Part shown: piece after piece, positions 46,401 to 54,933 of the stretch | Numbering within the stretch: the first letter of the stretch is position 1 | Layout: the number at the start of each line of letters is the position of its first letter | Assembly: GCA_963712485.1 (NCBI GenBank) | Contig: CAVQID010000011.1 | Coordinates: 62,001 to 126,000, forward strand | Length of the DNA: 64,000 nucleotides | Reading direction: 5' to 3' | Source of the DNA: JALORV01 sp963712485 | Lineage (GTDB): Bacteria > Pseudomonadota > Gammaproteobacteria > Burkholderiales > Burkholderiaceae_F | Translations under genes and position numbers: made by a program | Notes under the pieces: model-generated | Told to the model about the DNA's origin: nothing | What the model saw: the letters and a program-made list of their open reading frames with translations, nothing else | Database searches by the model: none

Positions 46401-47287
46401 GCGAGTTTCGCCACCTCCGAGTAATCGGGCGTGACTGCGACCGTCTTGGCGCCCTTGTAGCGCACCTCGGTGAAGAAGTGCGCGTCCGGCGTGCGCGTCT
46501 GCGGGACGTTGCTGCCCCAGGCGATCAGGTAGGTGCTGTTGTACCAGTCGGCCGATTCCGGCACGTCGGTCTGTTCGCCCCAGATCTGCGGGCTGGCCGG
46601 CGGCAGGTCGCAGTACCAGTCATAGAAGCTCATGCAGACGCCGCCGATCAGGCTCAGATACCGGCTGCCGGCGGCGTAGCTGACCATGCTCATGGCCGGA
46701 ATCGGCGAGAAACCGATCACACGGTCTGGACCGTGTGTCTTGATCGTGTAGACGTTGGCCGCTGCGATCAGCTCGTTGACCTCGTCCCACGAGCTGCGGA
46801 CGAAGCCGCCCATGCCGCGTACTTTCTGATAGTCACGCCGCGCGGCCGGATCCTCGACGATGCTGCCCCACGCTTCGACTGCAGTTTTGCCGGAGCCCTT
46901 CGCCTCTTTCAACGCTGCGCGCCAGCGTTCGATCAGCCGGCCGCGGACCATCGGATACTTGAGCCGATTGGCGCTGTACAGGTACCAGGAGTAGGACGCT
47001 CCGCGCGCACAGCCGCGCGGCTCGTGGTTGGGCAGGTCGGCACGCGTGCGCGGGTAGTCGGTCTGCTGTGTCTCCCACGTCACGATGCCGCCCTTGACGT
47101 AGATTTTCCACGAGCACGAGCCGGTGCAGTTCACGCCGTGGGTGCTGCGCACGATCTTGTCGTGCGCCCAGCGATTGCGGTAGGCGTCTTCCCAGGTGCG
47201 GTCTTCGCCCGTGGCGACGCCATGGCCGTTGGAAAACGACTCCTTCGGCAACGTGAAGTGCGTCAGGCGATCGAGAAAGTGACTCAT
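43413..47287 (-). CDS. narG: Respiratory nitrate reductase alpha subunit (molybdopterin); frameshifted
   Basis: Catalytic subunit reducing nitrate to nitrite at a bis-MGD molybdenum centre in the cytosol. The [4Fe-4S] ligands H50, C54, C58 and C93 (THGVNCTGSCSW, RGCARGAS) and the molybdenum-ligand aspartate D223 in YDWYCDLPPASP are all present. Two frames join near 45243-45247: the first reads ...ILSPLADKRH, the second FGGSLIDYNVRAERMGWLPSAP.... One base seems to be missing in an A/T run (AAA read as AA). The repaired protein is about 1291 residues, some 40 more than E. coli NarG, mainly because of a Gly/Pro-rich insert at residues 325-356 (see repeat entry). Confidence 0.94.
46220..46315. 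repeat. GC-rich palindromic insert within narG coding sequence
   Basis: About 96 bp in frame, encoding a Gly/Pro/Arg/Ser-rich stretch (GGSAGPLPGDRTRSGG onward to LRPRSA, residues 325-356) where E. coli NarG has only a few residues between REFH- and YFTDY-like segments. The DNA is very GC-rich with self-complementary pieces (CCCCCGGGG at 46239-46247, and GCGCGG-type arms). It looks like an extragenic palindromic repeat captured inside a gene; I see no second full copy in this window. Confidence 0.5.
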
Positions 47288-47309
47288 GAGTGTCTCCGCA
47301 TGAAGGGCA

Positions 47310-48964
47310 TCAGGGGTTCTTCACGTACGCATTGCGGCGCAGGTAGAACCACCAGTTCAGGATCAGGCACAGCGCATAGAAGATCGCGAAGCCGTACATC
47401 GCGTACTGCGGCGTGCCGGCCTTGATCTGTTCGCCGATGACGATCGGCGCGATGAATGCGCCGTAGGCTGCGATCGCCGAAGTCCAGCCCAGCACCGGGC
47501 CGGCCTGGGTGCGGTCGAAGATCACGCCGATGGTGCGGAACGTCGAGCCGTTGCCGATGCCGCTGGCTGCGAACAGCAGGATGAACAGCAGCATGAAGGC
47601 GGGGAAGTATTCCTCCGGCGTTGCCGACTGGTACGCCTGCAGCATCACGTAGCCGACCGCGACCGATGCCACGACCATCACCGCGGAGATGATCTGCGTG
47701 ACGATCGAGCCGCCGACCTTGTCGGCGATCCAGCCACCGACCGGCCGAATCAGCGCACCGACGAAGGGACCGATCCAGGCGTAGGCGAGCACCGCTGGGG
47801 CGTTCGGATTGTTGAGCGTGTGTTGCAGCACGCCCGCTGGCATCGCGCACGTGGCTGACGCCGAAGATCACCTTCATCGACAGCGGAAGTGCCATCGAGA
47901 ACCCGATGAACGAGCCGAAGGTGACGATGTAGAGCAGCGTCATCGACCAGGTGTGCTTGTCACGGAAGATCGCGAACTGCTTCGCGACGCCTTCCTTCAT
48001 CGGACCGAATGCGGCCAGTTTCATCACCAGCAGCATCGAGACGATGATGAAGACGATGGCCACCCACATGTTCAGCAGCCCGAGGCCGGTGGGCTGGCGG
48101 GAGGTACAGGTAGAGACCGATGCCCGCAGGGATGAACGACAGCGTGTACAGCCACGTGATCTTGAGAAACGCCCGAAACGTTCCGCCGATTTCCGGCGAG
48201 ACGGTCAGCAGGTTGTTCATGCCGAACCAGCACAGGATCGACAGTGGCACGAGTGACAGCACCCACGCGAAGCCTGCGTTCTGTATATAGGTCGGCGTGC
48301 CGGCGGCGATCTTGCCCAGGATCCAGCCGCTGTCCTTCAGCAGGATCATCGGCTCGCCACCCAGCGCCCCGAAGATGCCGAACGTCATCACCAGCGGTAT
48401 GACGACCTGCATCGATGTCACGCCAAAGTTGCCGATGCCGGCATTGATGCCCAGCGCGGTGCCCTGCAGCCGCTTCGGGAAGAACGTATTGATGTTCGAC
48501 ATCGAGCTGGCGAAGTTGCCGCCGCCGACGCCGGACCACAGCGCCATCAGCTGGAACGCCCACAGCGGCCAGTCCTTGTGCTGCAGCACGATGCCGGTGC
48601 CGATCGCCGGTGCCAGCAGCATCGCGGTGGTCAGGAAGATCGTGTTGCGGCCGCCTGCGAGGCGGATGAGAAACGATGCCGGAATCCGCATCGTCGCGCC
48701 GGCGAGCCCGGAGATCGCCGTCAGCGAGAACAGCTCAGCCTGGCTGAACGGGAATCCGAGGTTCAGCATCTGCACCGTGATGATTCCCCACATGCCCCAG
48801 ACGGCGAAGCCGCACAGCAGTGCCGGGACGGAGATCGCGAGGTTGCGATAGGCGATGCGTTTGCCGGTGGCTTCCCAGAACGCCGGGTCTTCGGGACGCC
48901 AGTCGGCGATGTCGGCGCCGGAGGTCGATTTCGGCGGGACCTGAATGGGGGTGACGGCGCTCAT
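47310..48964 (-). CDS. narK2: Nitrate/nitrite transporter, NarK2-like; two frameshifts
   Basis: A major facilitator of the nitrate/nitrite porter family, about 550 residues once repaired. N-terminal frame: WRPEDPAFWEATGKRIAYRNLAISVPALLCGFAVWGMWG and the nitrate signature region ALWSGVGGGNFASSMSNINTFFPKR. It then continues in two other frames with MWVAIVFIIVSMLLVMKLAAFGP and AYAWIGPFVGALIRPVGGWIADKVGG. Breaks lie near 48090-48101 and 47838-47850, each repairable by one base. It sits between narK1 (28 bp) and narG (22 bp). In such tandem pairs one member is usually a nitrate/proton symporter and the other a nitrate/nitrite antiporter. Confidence 0.9.
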
Positions 48965-48992
48965 GGCGATGTCCTTTGCAGAGAAGGGGAGA

Positions 48993-50287
48993 TCAGCCCT
49001 TCAGGCTGAATTCGGCGGCGTGCGGGCCCATGACTTCGGCGCGACGCACTTCGGTCCAGTACATCCAGATCAGCGAGACCCAGACCACGGCGTACATCAG
49101 CATGAAGGCGGTCGAGCGCACACCGGTGAGGTCGAGCAGCGCGCCGAACATGATCGGCAAGACGAAGCCGCCGAGGCCGCCGGCCAGCCCGACCACTCCG
49201 GAGATCGTGCCGATGTTGGTCGGGAAGTCGTCGGCGATGTACTTGAAGACCGATGCCTTGCCGAATGCCCACGCAATGCCGAGCAGGAACATCAGGAACG
49301 TGAAGGTCCAGACGTTGTGCGCCAAAGTGAAGGTCACCGGGCCGTTGACGGTCTGCACGGTGTAGCTGGTGGCCGGATAGGCGAGCAGGAACAGGCAGAT
49401 CCAGCTCACCCACATCACCCACCAGGTGACGCGGTGCGCGCCCCACTTGTCCGACATCCAGCCGCCGATGGCGCGCAGCACGCCGCCCGGCAGCGAGAAG
49501 CACGCCGCCAGCAGCGCGGCGATGCGGATGTCGAGGCCGAACTCGCCGACGTAGTAATTGACCATCCACAGCGACAGCGCGACGTAGCCGCCGAACACGA
49601 TCGAGTAGTACTGGCAGTACTTCCACACCTTGGGGTCGCGCAGGCACTCGAGCTGGCGGCGGTAGGTGATGTGACCCGGCGTCAGGTGCGCCGGGATCGC
49701 TGTAGGTGAAGAACCAGAAGGCAATGGCGGTGATCAGCATCGCCACGGCGTAGACCTGCGGCACCAAGACCCAGCCGAAGGCGACGACGATCGCCGGGGC
49801 GACGAACTTGGTGACCGCGGCGCCGGAGTTGCCGGCGCCGAAGATGCCCATCGCAAAGCCCTGGTGCTTCTTGTCGAACCAGCGGGCGACGTACGGCGTG
49901 CCGACCGAAAATGAGCCGCCGGCCAGGCCGACGAACAGGCCGAGCACGAGGAAGTGCCAGAACTCGGTGGCATAGCCGATCAGCCAGATCGGGATGACGG
50001 TGGCGATCATCAGCACGAAGAAGACGATCCGGCCGCCGAACTTGTCGGTCCACATGCCGAGCGGCACGCGGATCAGCGAGCCGGTCAGCACCGGCGTCGC
50101 GGTCAGCAACGCCGAACTGGGTGGCGTTCAGGTCGAGCATCTTCTTGATCGGGATGCCGATCACCGCGAACATCATCCACACCGCGAAACACACGGTGAA
50201 CGCCAGCGTGCTCATGATCACGACTGACCATTGCTGCGTCTTCAGACTGGCGCTCGATTTGCCCGCACCCTTTGTCACTGCCGCCAT
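48993..50287 (-). CDS. narK1: Nitrate/nitrite transporter, NarK1-like; two frameshifts
   Basis: The first gene of the nitrate operon. The repaired protein has about 430 residues and 12 helices. Frame 1: TQQWSVVIMSTLAFTVCFAVWMMFAVIGIPIKK up to NATQFG. Frame 2: LLTATPVLTGSLIRVPLGMWTDKFGGR with the porter motif VGLAGGSFSVGTPYVARWFDKKHQG. Frame 3: AHLTPGHITYRRQLECLRDPKVWKYCQYYS to the end, with MFLLGIAWAFGKASVFKYIADDFPTNIG. The breaks near 50110-50112 and 49690-49697 each look like one inserted base. AGGAGG lies just before the ATG at 50287. The short N-terminus and sequence type are those of NarK1 proton-linked nitrate importers. Confidence 0.9.
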
Positions 50288-50341
50288 CGGGGCCTCCTGG
50301 ATGAATTGAGCGTGACGCTAGGCGGGTCATCTGCGCTTTGA

Positions 50342-50355
50342 CTGACTCACATCAA
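50342..50355 (-). promoter_or_regulatory. FNR/Anr/Dnr-like box of the nar operon
   Basis: Read on the minus strand it is TTGATGTGAGTCAG. One half-site is perfect (TTGAT), the four-base spacer is right, and the second half matches three of five positions of ATCAA. It lies 55-68 bp upstream of the narK1 start, suitable for an activator at about -41.5. The same gap serves the divergent narXL promoter. Confidence 0.5.
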
Positions 50356-50527
50356 ACCAATCCGGCGATCCGACCCTCAGGGGAAGCGCGCGATACCTCG
50401 ACCGGGGTAAGTGAGGTCCTCCCGTTCGGCGAGACAATGCGTTCCGGCGGCGCCGTGGCGCCGGTTGACTCCGATCAGCCTGCCGACGGAGCGCGCCGCT
50501 AGCGTGATCGCTCTGAGGGAGCACCGA

Positions 50528-52435
50528 TTGGCGAGATCGTCCTGGTTACGACGGCTCTGGTCCGGCTCGACGCTGGTGCGGGTTGGCGTTGTGTTGTCCG
50601 TCGTCGCACTGCTTGCGCTGTCGGTGATCGTCGCCGCCACGATCTTCGCGGAGCAGTCGACCGGCAAGGCGAGCGCCATAAACATCGCCGGCTCGCTGCG
50701 CATGCAGTCTTATGCGCTGGCGACGGGCGTGGCCGACATGCGCGGCGACGTCGCGGATCGTCGGCGCCTGGCGGAGGCGGCAATCGTCGAGTTCGAGCGC
50801 CGGCTCAAGAGCCCATCGCTGATGACAGGCATCCCGGATGACGGCGCCAATCCCGTTCACCGGACGTATTCGAGCATCGTTCACGACTGGGAAACGACCC
50901 TCAAGCCACTGGCGCGTCGCGCGATCGAGAGCGATCCCGACCGCGCCGAGTTCCTTGCGGTCGTTCATCCCTTCGTCGGCAAGGTCGACATCCTGGTGCG
51001 CCAGATCGAGACGGATCTCGAAAACCGCATTCAGTCGCTGCGCCTGGTGCTTGGCATCGGATTCTTCGTGATGATGATGCTGGTCGTGTCGGCGCTGTTC
51101 CTGCTCAACATCGAGGTGTTCCAGCCGATCGCTCGTCTCGGTGAAATGGCCAAGCGAGTGCAGACCGGCGATTTCACGGTTCGCGTCCAGAGCGCCGGAC
51201 CGGACGAGATCGGGCAGCTGGGGCAGGCGTTCAACTTCATGGTCGACGACCTGGCGCGCCTCTATGGGTCGCTGGAGAAGCAGGTAGCCGAGAAGACGCG
51301 GGACCTCGAGCGGCGCAACGAGTCGCTGGCTCTGCTTTACGAGACGACGCGGACGCTGGCCGAAAAACCGCTCGATGGCGATTCACTGGCGCAGGTGCTG
51401 TTGACTGTACGCAAGGCACTCGGCGTCGAAAGCGGGGTGATCTGTTCGAAGCATGCCGGCGCGGCGCGCGGCATGCCGCTGGCGCGTGACGAGGCCGTCA
51501 TCAAGGCCTGCATGGAGCGTGACTGCAACCTCTGCGCGGGTAGCGGCAGCGGGGTGACGTGGCGCATCGAAGCCGGCGAGTCCGGTGACCGCCGGGTGAT
51601 CGGCATTCCACTGATGGACGGCGGCGTCAGCTACGGCGTGATGCCGCTCGTGCTGGCGCCCGGCAAGGGTCTGGAGGTGTGGCAGATGGAGCTCGCCGAG
51701 ACGATGGGGCGCCACGTCGGCGCCGCACTGGCGTCGGCAGAACGGCGCGAAGAGCACCGTCGGCTGGGTGTACTCGAGGAACGTGCCGCCATCGCGCGCG
51801 AGTTGCACGATTCGCTCGCGCAGTCGCTTTCGTACACGAAGATCCAGATTGCGCGGCTCGCGGCAGCGCTGGAGCGCGAAGGCAGCGAAGCTGCGACCGC
51901 CGCGGTGCTCGCCGAGCTTCGGGAAGGTGTGAACAGTGCCTATCGTGAACTGCGTGAGTTGCTGACCACGTTCCGGCTCGGACTCAGCGACGGCGGGACC
52001 GAGGGGACGCTGCGCGACATCGTCGAAGGCTTTGAACGCCGCTCCGGCGTGCGTTCGGTCCTGGTGAACGATCTGCTGACAGTCGAACTGTCGGCGAACG
52101 AGCAGGTCCACGTGCTGCAAATTGTCCGGGAGGCGCTGACCAACATCGAGCACCATGCGCACGCCCGCCATGCCTGGGTCTCGCTGCGCCGTGCCGCCGA
52201 CAACGCGATCGAAGTATGCGTCGAAGACGACGGCATCGGTATTGGCGACCGCAGCGCACCGCACGGGCACTTCGGCCTGACGATCATGCAGGACCGCGCC
52301 ACGTCGGTCGGCGGCCAGCTCGAGGTTGAAGGCCGCGCGCCCAGCGGCACGCGGGTCCGCCTGAGGTTCCGGCCGCAGACGACGTTTGCCGGCTTCCACC
52401 CGGCAGGAGCGCCGAAGCAGGAGACGACGGCATGA
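50528..52435 (+). CDS. narX: Nitrate/nitrite sensor histidine kinase
   Basis: A 635-residue membrane sensor when started at TTG 50528 (AGGGAG six bases upstream). Longer frames to 50411 add arginine-rich residues that NarX proteins lack. Order: helix 1 (about 14-36), periplasmic domain opening with the nitrate-binding P-box INIAGSLRMQSYAL (about 51-64), helix 2 (about 172-194), HAMP, a cysteine-containing central domain (CMERDCNLC), and a HisKA_3-type kinase core with the phospho-acceptor His427 in ARELHDSLAQSL, then NIEHHAHA and DDGIGIG ATP-binding boxes. It senses nitrate and phosphorylates NarL. It overlaps narL by 4 bp. Confidence 0.94.
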   Translation: MARSSWLRRLWSGSTLVRVGVVLSVVALLALSVIVAATIFAEQSTGKASAINIAGSLRMQSYALATGVADMRGDVADRRRLAEAAIVEFERRLKSPSLMTGIPDDGANPVHRTYSSIVHDWETTLKPLARRAIESDPDRAEFLAVVHPFVGKVDILVRQIETDLENRIQSLRLVLGIGFFVMMMLVVSALFLLNIEVFQPIARLGEMAKRVQTGDFTVRVQSAGPDEIGQLGQAFNFMVDDLARLYGSLEKQVAEKTRDLERRNESLALLYETTRTLAEKPLDGDSLAQVLLTVRKALGVESGVICSKHAGAARGMPLARDEAVIKACMERDCNLCAGSGSGVTWRIEAGESGDRRVIGIPLMDGGVSYGVMPLVLAPGKGLEVWQMELAETMGRHVGAALASAERREEHRRLGVLEERAAIARELHDSLAQSLSYTKIQIARLAAALEREGSEAATAAVLAELREGVNSAYRELRELLTTFRLGLSDGGTEGTLRDIVEGFERRSGVRSVLVNDLLTVELSANEQVHVLQIVREALTNIEHHAHARHAWVSLRRAADNAIEVCVEDDGIGIGDRSAPHGHFGLTIMQDRATSVGGQLEVEGRAPSGTRVRLRFRPQTTFAGFHPAGAPKQETTA

Positions 52436-53088
52436 CAGCGACACGCCACACGATTCTCGTGGTCGACGATCATCCGCTGTTCCGCAAGGGCGTCATCCAG
52501 CTGTTGCAGCTTGATCCGGGGTTCGAGGTCGTGGGCGAGGCCGGCGACTATGAGGCCGCGGTGAAGCTGGCTGCGGAAAAGGATCCCGACCTGACGCTGC
52601 TGGATCTCAACCTGAAGGACACTGGCGGACTGGAAATCCTTGCCGCGCTGAAGGATGAGGACCCATCGCGTCGCGTGGTGATGCTGACCGTCTCGGATGC
52701 GCCGGAAGACCTGATGGCGGCGATCCGGGCCGGCGCCGACGGTTATCTGCTCAAGGACACCGAGCCCCAGGAACTCCTCGAAAGGGTGCGCGATGCACTG
52801 GAAGGGCGCACGGTCATCAGCGACTCGCTGACGGCGGCCCTGGCCGACGCACTGCGGGACGAGGCGCGCGGCGCGCGGCGCGACGTGCGCGACCTCACCG
52901 ACCGCGAACTTGCGGTGCTCCGCTGCGTCGCAGGCGGCCAGAGCAACAAGGTCATTGCGCGCAACCTCTCGATCACCGAGGGCACGGTGAAAGTGCACGT
53001 CAAGCACCTGCTGAAGAAGCTCGGTTTTCGCTCTCGTGTCGAGGCCGCGGTGTGGGCGTCTGAACAGGGCTTGCGCGCGACGGTCTAG
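52432..53088 (+). CDS. narL: Nitrate/nitrite response regulator
   Basis: A 218-residue NarL/FixJ-family regulator. The receiver domain has VVDDHPLFRKG, the phosphorylated Asp58 (LLDLNL) and LLKDTEPQEL. The C-terminal LuxR-type helix-turn-helix reads LTDRELAVLRCVAGGQSNKV to GTVKVHVKHLLKKLGFRSR. ATGA overlap with narX couples the two. It should activate the divergent nar operon in response to nitrate, together with the FNR-like factor. NarL heptamers were not searched systematically. Confidence 0.95.
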   Translation: MTATRHTILVVDDHPLFRKGVIQLLQLDPGFEVVGEAGDYEAAVKLAAEKDPDLTLLDLNLKDTGGLEILAALKDEDPSRRVVMLTVSDAPEDLMAAIRAGADGYLLKDTEPQELLERVRDALEGRTVISDSLTAALADALRDEARGARRDVRDLTDRELAVLRCVAGGQSNKVIARNLSITEGTVKVHVKHLLKKLGFRSRVEAAVWASEQGLRATV

Positions 53089-53150
53089 TGGTCGCCCAGC
53101 CCGCTGTACCGGCGCGGCACCGACTTCTCGCTGGCATCAAATGGCGCGGA

Positions 53151-53177
53151 TTAGCACTCGCTATGGTCGAGTGCTTT
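53151..53177. promoter_or_regulatory. CIRCE-like element (HrcA operator) upstream of the AAA+ ATPase gene
   Basis: Left arm TTAGCACTC (53151-53159) is identical to the CIRCE consensus. The nine-base spacer (53160-53168) has the right length. Right arm GAGTGCTTT (53169-53177) matches GAGTGCTAA at seven of nine positions. It lies 120 bp before the AAA+ start codon. The same hairpin followed by TTGCATTTTT could also serve as the narL terminator; both roles are possible. Confidence 0.65.
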
Positions 53178-53205
53178 GCATTTTTCTGTCCGATTTGCAA
53201 CATTG

Positions 53206-53222
53206 CTGGCAAGGAGCTTGCT
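53206..53222 (+). promoter_or_regulatory. Sigma-54-like promoter upstream of the AAA+ ATPase gene
   Basis: CTGGCAAGGAGCTTGCT fits the -24/-12 consensus YTGGCAC-N5-TTGCW with one mismatch; GG is at 53208-53209 and GC at 53220-53221, the required spacing. The start site would be near 53233, 65 bp before the ATG. Confidence 0.55.
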
Positions 53223-53297
53223 TATTGAGAGATCAGGCGACGACGACGTAGCGTTACATCAGCACGGAGGAACCGTGATAGACAACCGGAGGGTTGC

Positions 53298-54287
53298 ATG
53301 AGCCTGCCTGCCACGATCCCATCACCGATTTCGATTGCGGGATTCAAGGATGTTTACGAGATCCCGCGGATCGAAGAGGCGCTATCCGACCTCCAGGAGC
53401 TCGGAAGCGGTGCCAATGAAGCGCTGCGTGCCACCTACGTCAGGATGATCCGTACCGGCGGCCAGCGCTTTGTCATCAAACCGTCGGCGCTGCCTGACAT
53501 CGACGGGCTGATCCAGGAACTGCCGAACTTCGAGGAGCCGCTGGAAGACATCCGCAAGCAGCTGGCACTGTGTCTGTCGTCGGATGACCCGCTCGAGCTT
53601 GAACCGATGCTGCTGCTTGGTGATCCCGGCATCGGCAAGACCCACTTTGCGCGCCGGCTTTCGAAGCTTCTCGGCACCGGCTACAACTTCATCGGCATGA
53701 GTTCGCTGACTGCCGGCTGGATTCTTTCCGGGGCGTCGGCGCAATGGAAGAATGCCAAGCCCGGCAAGGTGTTCGACGCTCTGGTCAATGGCGACTACGC
53801 GAATCCGGTCATCGTCGTCGACGAAATCGACAAGGCCAGCGGTGAGAGCCAGTATGACCCGCTGGGCAGCCTTTACACACTGCTGGAGCACGACACGGCG
53901 TGCGACTTCATCGACGAATTCGCGGAAGTTCCGATCGATGCGTCGGACGTCGTCTGGATTGCCACCGCCAACGATGCGCGCGGCATTCCTGAGCCGATCC
54001 TCAACCGCATGAATGTCTATGCGATCGAGCCGCCCGATCTCGAGGGCTCGCGCCGGATTGCCCAGAACATTTATGAAGAACTGCGCGGCGAACACGCGTG
54101 GGGTCGCGCGTTTCCGCCGCGACTCGACGGTGACAGCCTGGATCGCCTGGCGCGCTTCAAGCCGCGCGAGATGCGTCGGGTGATGCTGGCCGCATTCGGC
54201 AATGCCAAGCTGGACGGACGCAACGAGGTTCGGCCCGACGACATCGTCGAAGACCGCGTCGCCAAGAAGGCGCGCATCGGCTTTTAG
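53298..54287 (+). CDS. AAA+ family ATPase (Lon-ATPase-like, no protease domain)
   Basis: A 329-residue single-module AAA+ protein. Walker A GDPGIGKTH (108-116), Walker B VIVVDEID (171-178), sensor-1 asparagine in IATANDARGIPEPILNRMNV with the arginine finger, and a C-terminal lid with FKPREMRRVML. The Val-x-Asp-Glu-Ile-Asp and PEPILNRM features resemble the ATPase part of Lon, but there is no Ser-Lys protease domain and no substrate-binding N-domain beyond about 95 residues. GGAGGG precedes the ATG. The CIRCE-like and sigma-54-like sites upstream hint at a stress-regulated remodelling ATPase; its clients are unknown. Confidence 0.88.
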   Translation: MSLPATIPSPISIAGFKDVYEIPRIEEALSDLQELGSGANEALRATYVRMIRTGGQRFVIKPSALPDIDGLIQELPNFEEPLEDIRKQLALCLSSDDPLELEPMLLLGDPGIGKTHFARRLSKLLGTGYNFIGMSSLTAGWILSGASAQWKNAKPGKVFDALVNGDYANPVIVVDEIDKASGESQYDPLGSLYTLLEHDTACDFIDEFAEVPIDASDVVWIATANDARGIPEPILNRMNVYAIEPPDLEGSRRIAQNIYEELRGEHAWGRAFPPRLDGDSLDRLARFKPREMRRVMLAAFGNAKLDGRNEVRPDDIVEDRVAKKARIGF

Positions 54288-54474
54288 TCGAGGCGGCCCT
54301 CGTGTACGCGAGCCTCCGGCTCGCACGTGCACGCGCATCGACTGATCGGGTGCGCGACCTCCGGAGCGGCCGCGGGCTGCGCGCAATCTAACGGTAACGA
54401 AAGGCTCGTGCCTGAAAACGGTCAATTCATGACCATTCGTGGTGCGCGCGCACCCGCGCGGCGTGGGCGACTCA

Positions 54475-54933
54475 CTAACTGGCGGCTGGTCGCGCCGGCT
54501 GTTCCGCCGCGACGCGCTTGTAAACCGGTCCCCACAGCGGATGGCCAACCTCGGCATCTGTCAGCCTGAATGACGGATCGGCGACGAAGGCAGCGCGAAA
54601 CGCCTGCTCGCAATCGCCCGGCCGGTTGTAGGCGCATGCAATGAAGGCCAGGTGCTTCTGTGCGACGGCAACGTCGTGGCCATCGCTCAGCCCTTCGGCG
54701 AGCGAGCGCCGAAGCAGCGCCTCGGCGCGCTCGTACTGGCCCTCCTCATAGAAGCGCAGGCCGCTGATGAAGGCGCGCTCCGCCGGCTGGTCATAAAGGC
54801 GAGCGATGCTGACTGTCGGTGGCGGTGGTGGGGGAGGCGGAGGCGGAGGTGAGAACATCGCGCATCCGCTCAAAAGCGCCACCACCAGCGGCGGTGCGCA
54901 GTGCATCAGAGCGAGGCGCCGGGTCTCGGTCAT
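54475..54933 (-). CDS. TPR-like lipoprotein with polyproline linker (TssQ-like)
   Basis: A 152-residue lipoprotein. The signal peptide ends in the lipobox LLSGC with lipidated Cys24, followed by eleven consecutive prolines (29-39) and then a TPR-like helical region (AFISGLRFYEEGQYERAEAL to DCEQAFRAAFVADPSFRLT). This layout resembles the TssQ group of T6SS-associated lipoproteins, though I rank that as likely rather than certain. It overlaps the pseudokinase gene by 4 bp, so both are made together. No other T6SS gene lies nearby. Confidence 0.72.
   Translation of the reverse strand: MTETRRLALMHCAPPLVVALLSGCAMFSPPPPPPPPPPPTVSIARLYDQPAERAFISGLRFYEEGQYERAEALLRRSLAEGLSDGHDVAVAQKHLAFIACAYNRPGDCEQAFRAAFVADPSFRLTDAEVGHPLWGPVYKRVAAEQPARPAAS

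Noticed and set aside
54308..54324. Hairpin GCGAGCC-TCC-GGCTCGC after the AAA+ gene as a terminator
   Set aside because: Only a seven-base stem and no U tract on either strand, so it is not listed as a feature.
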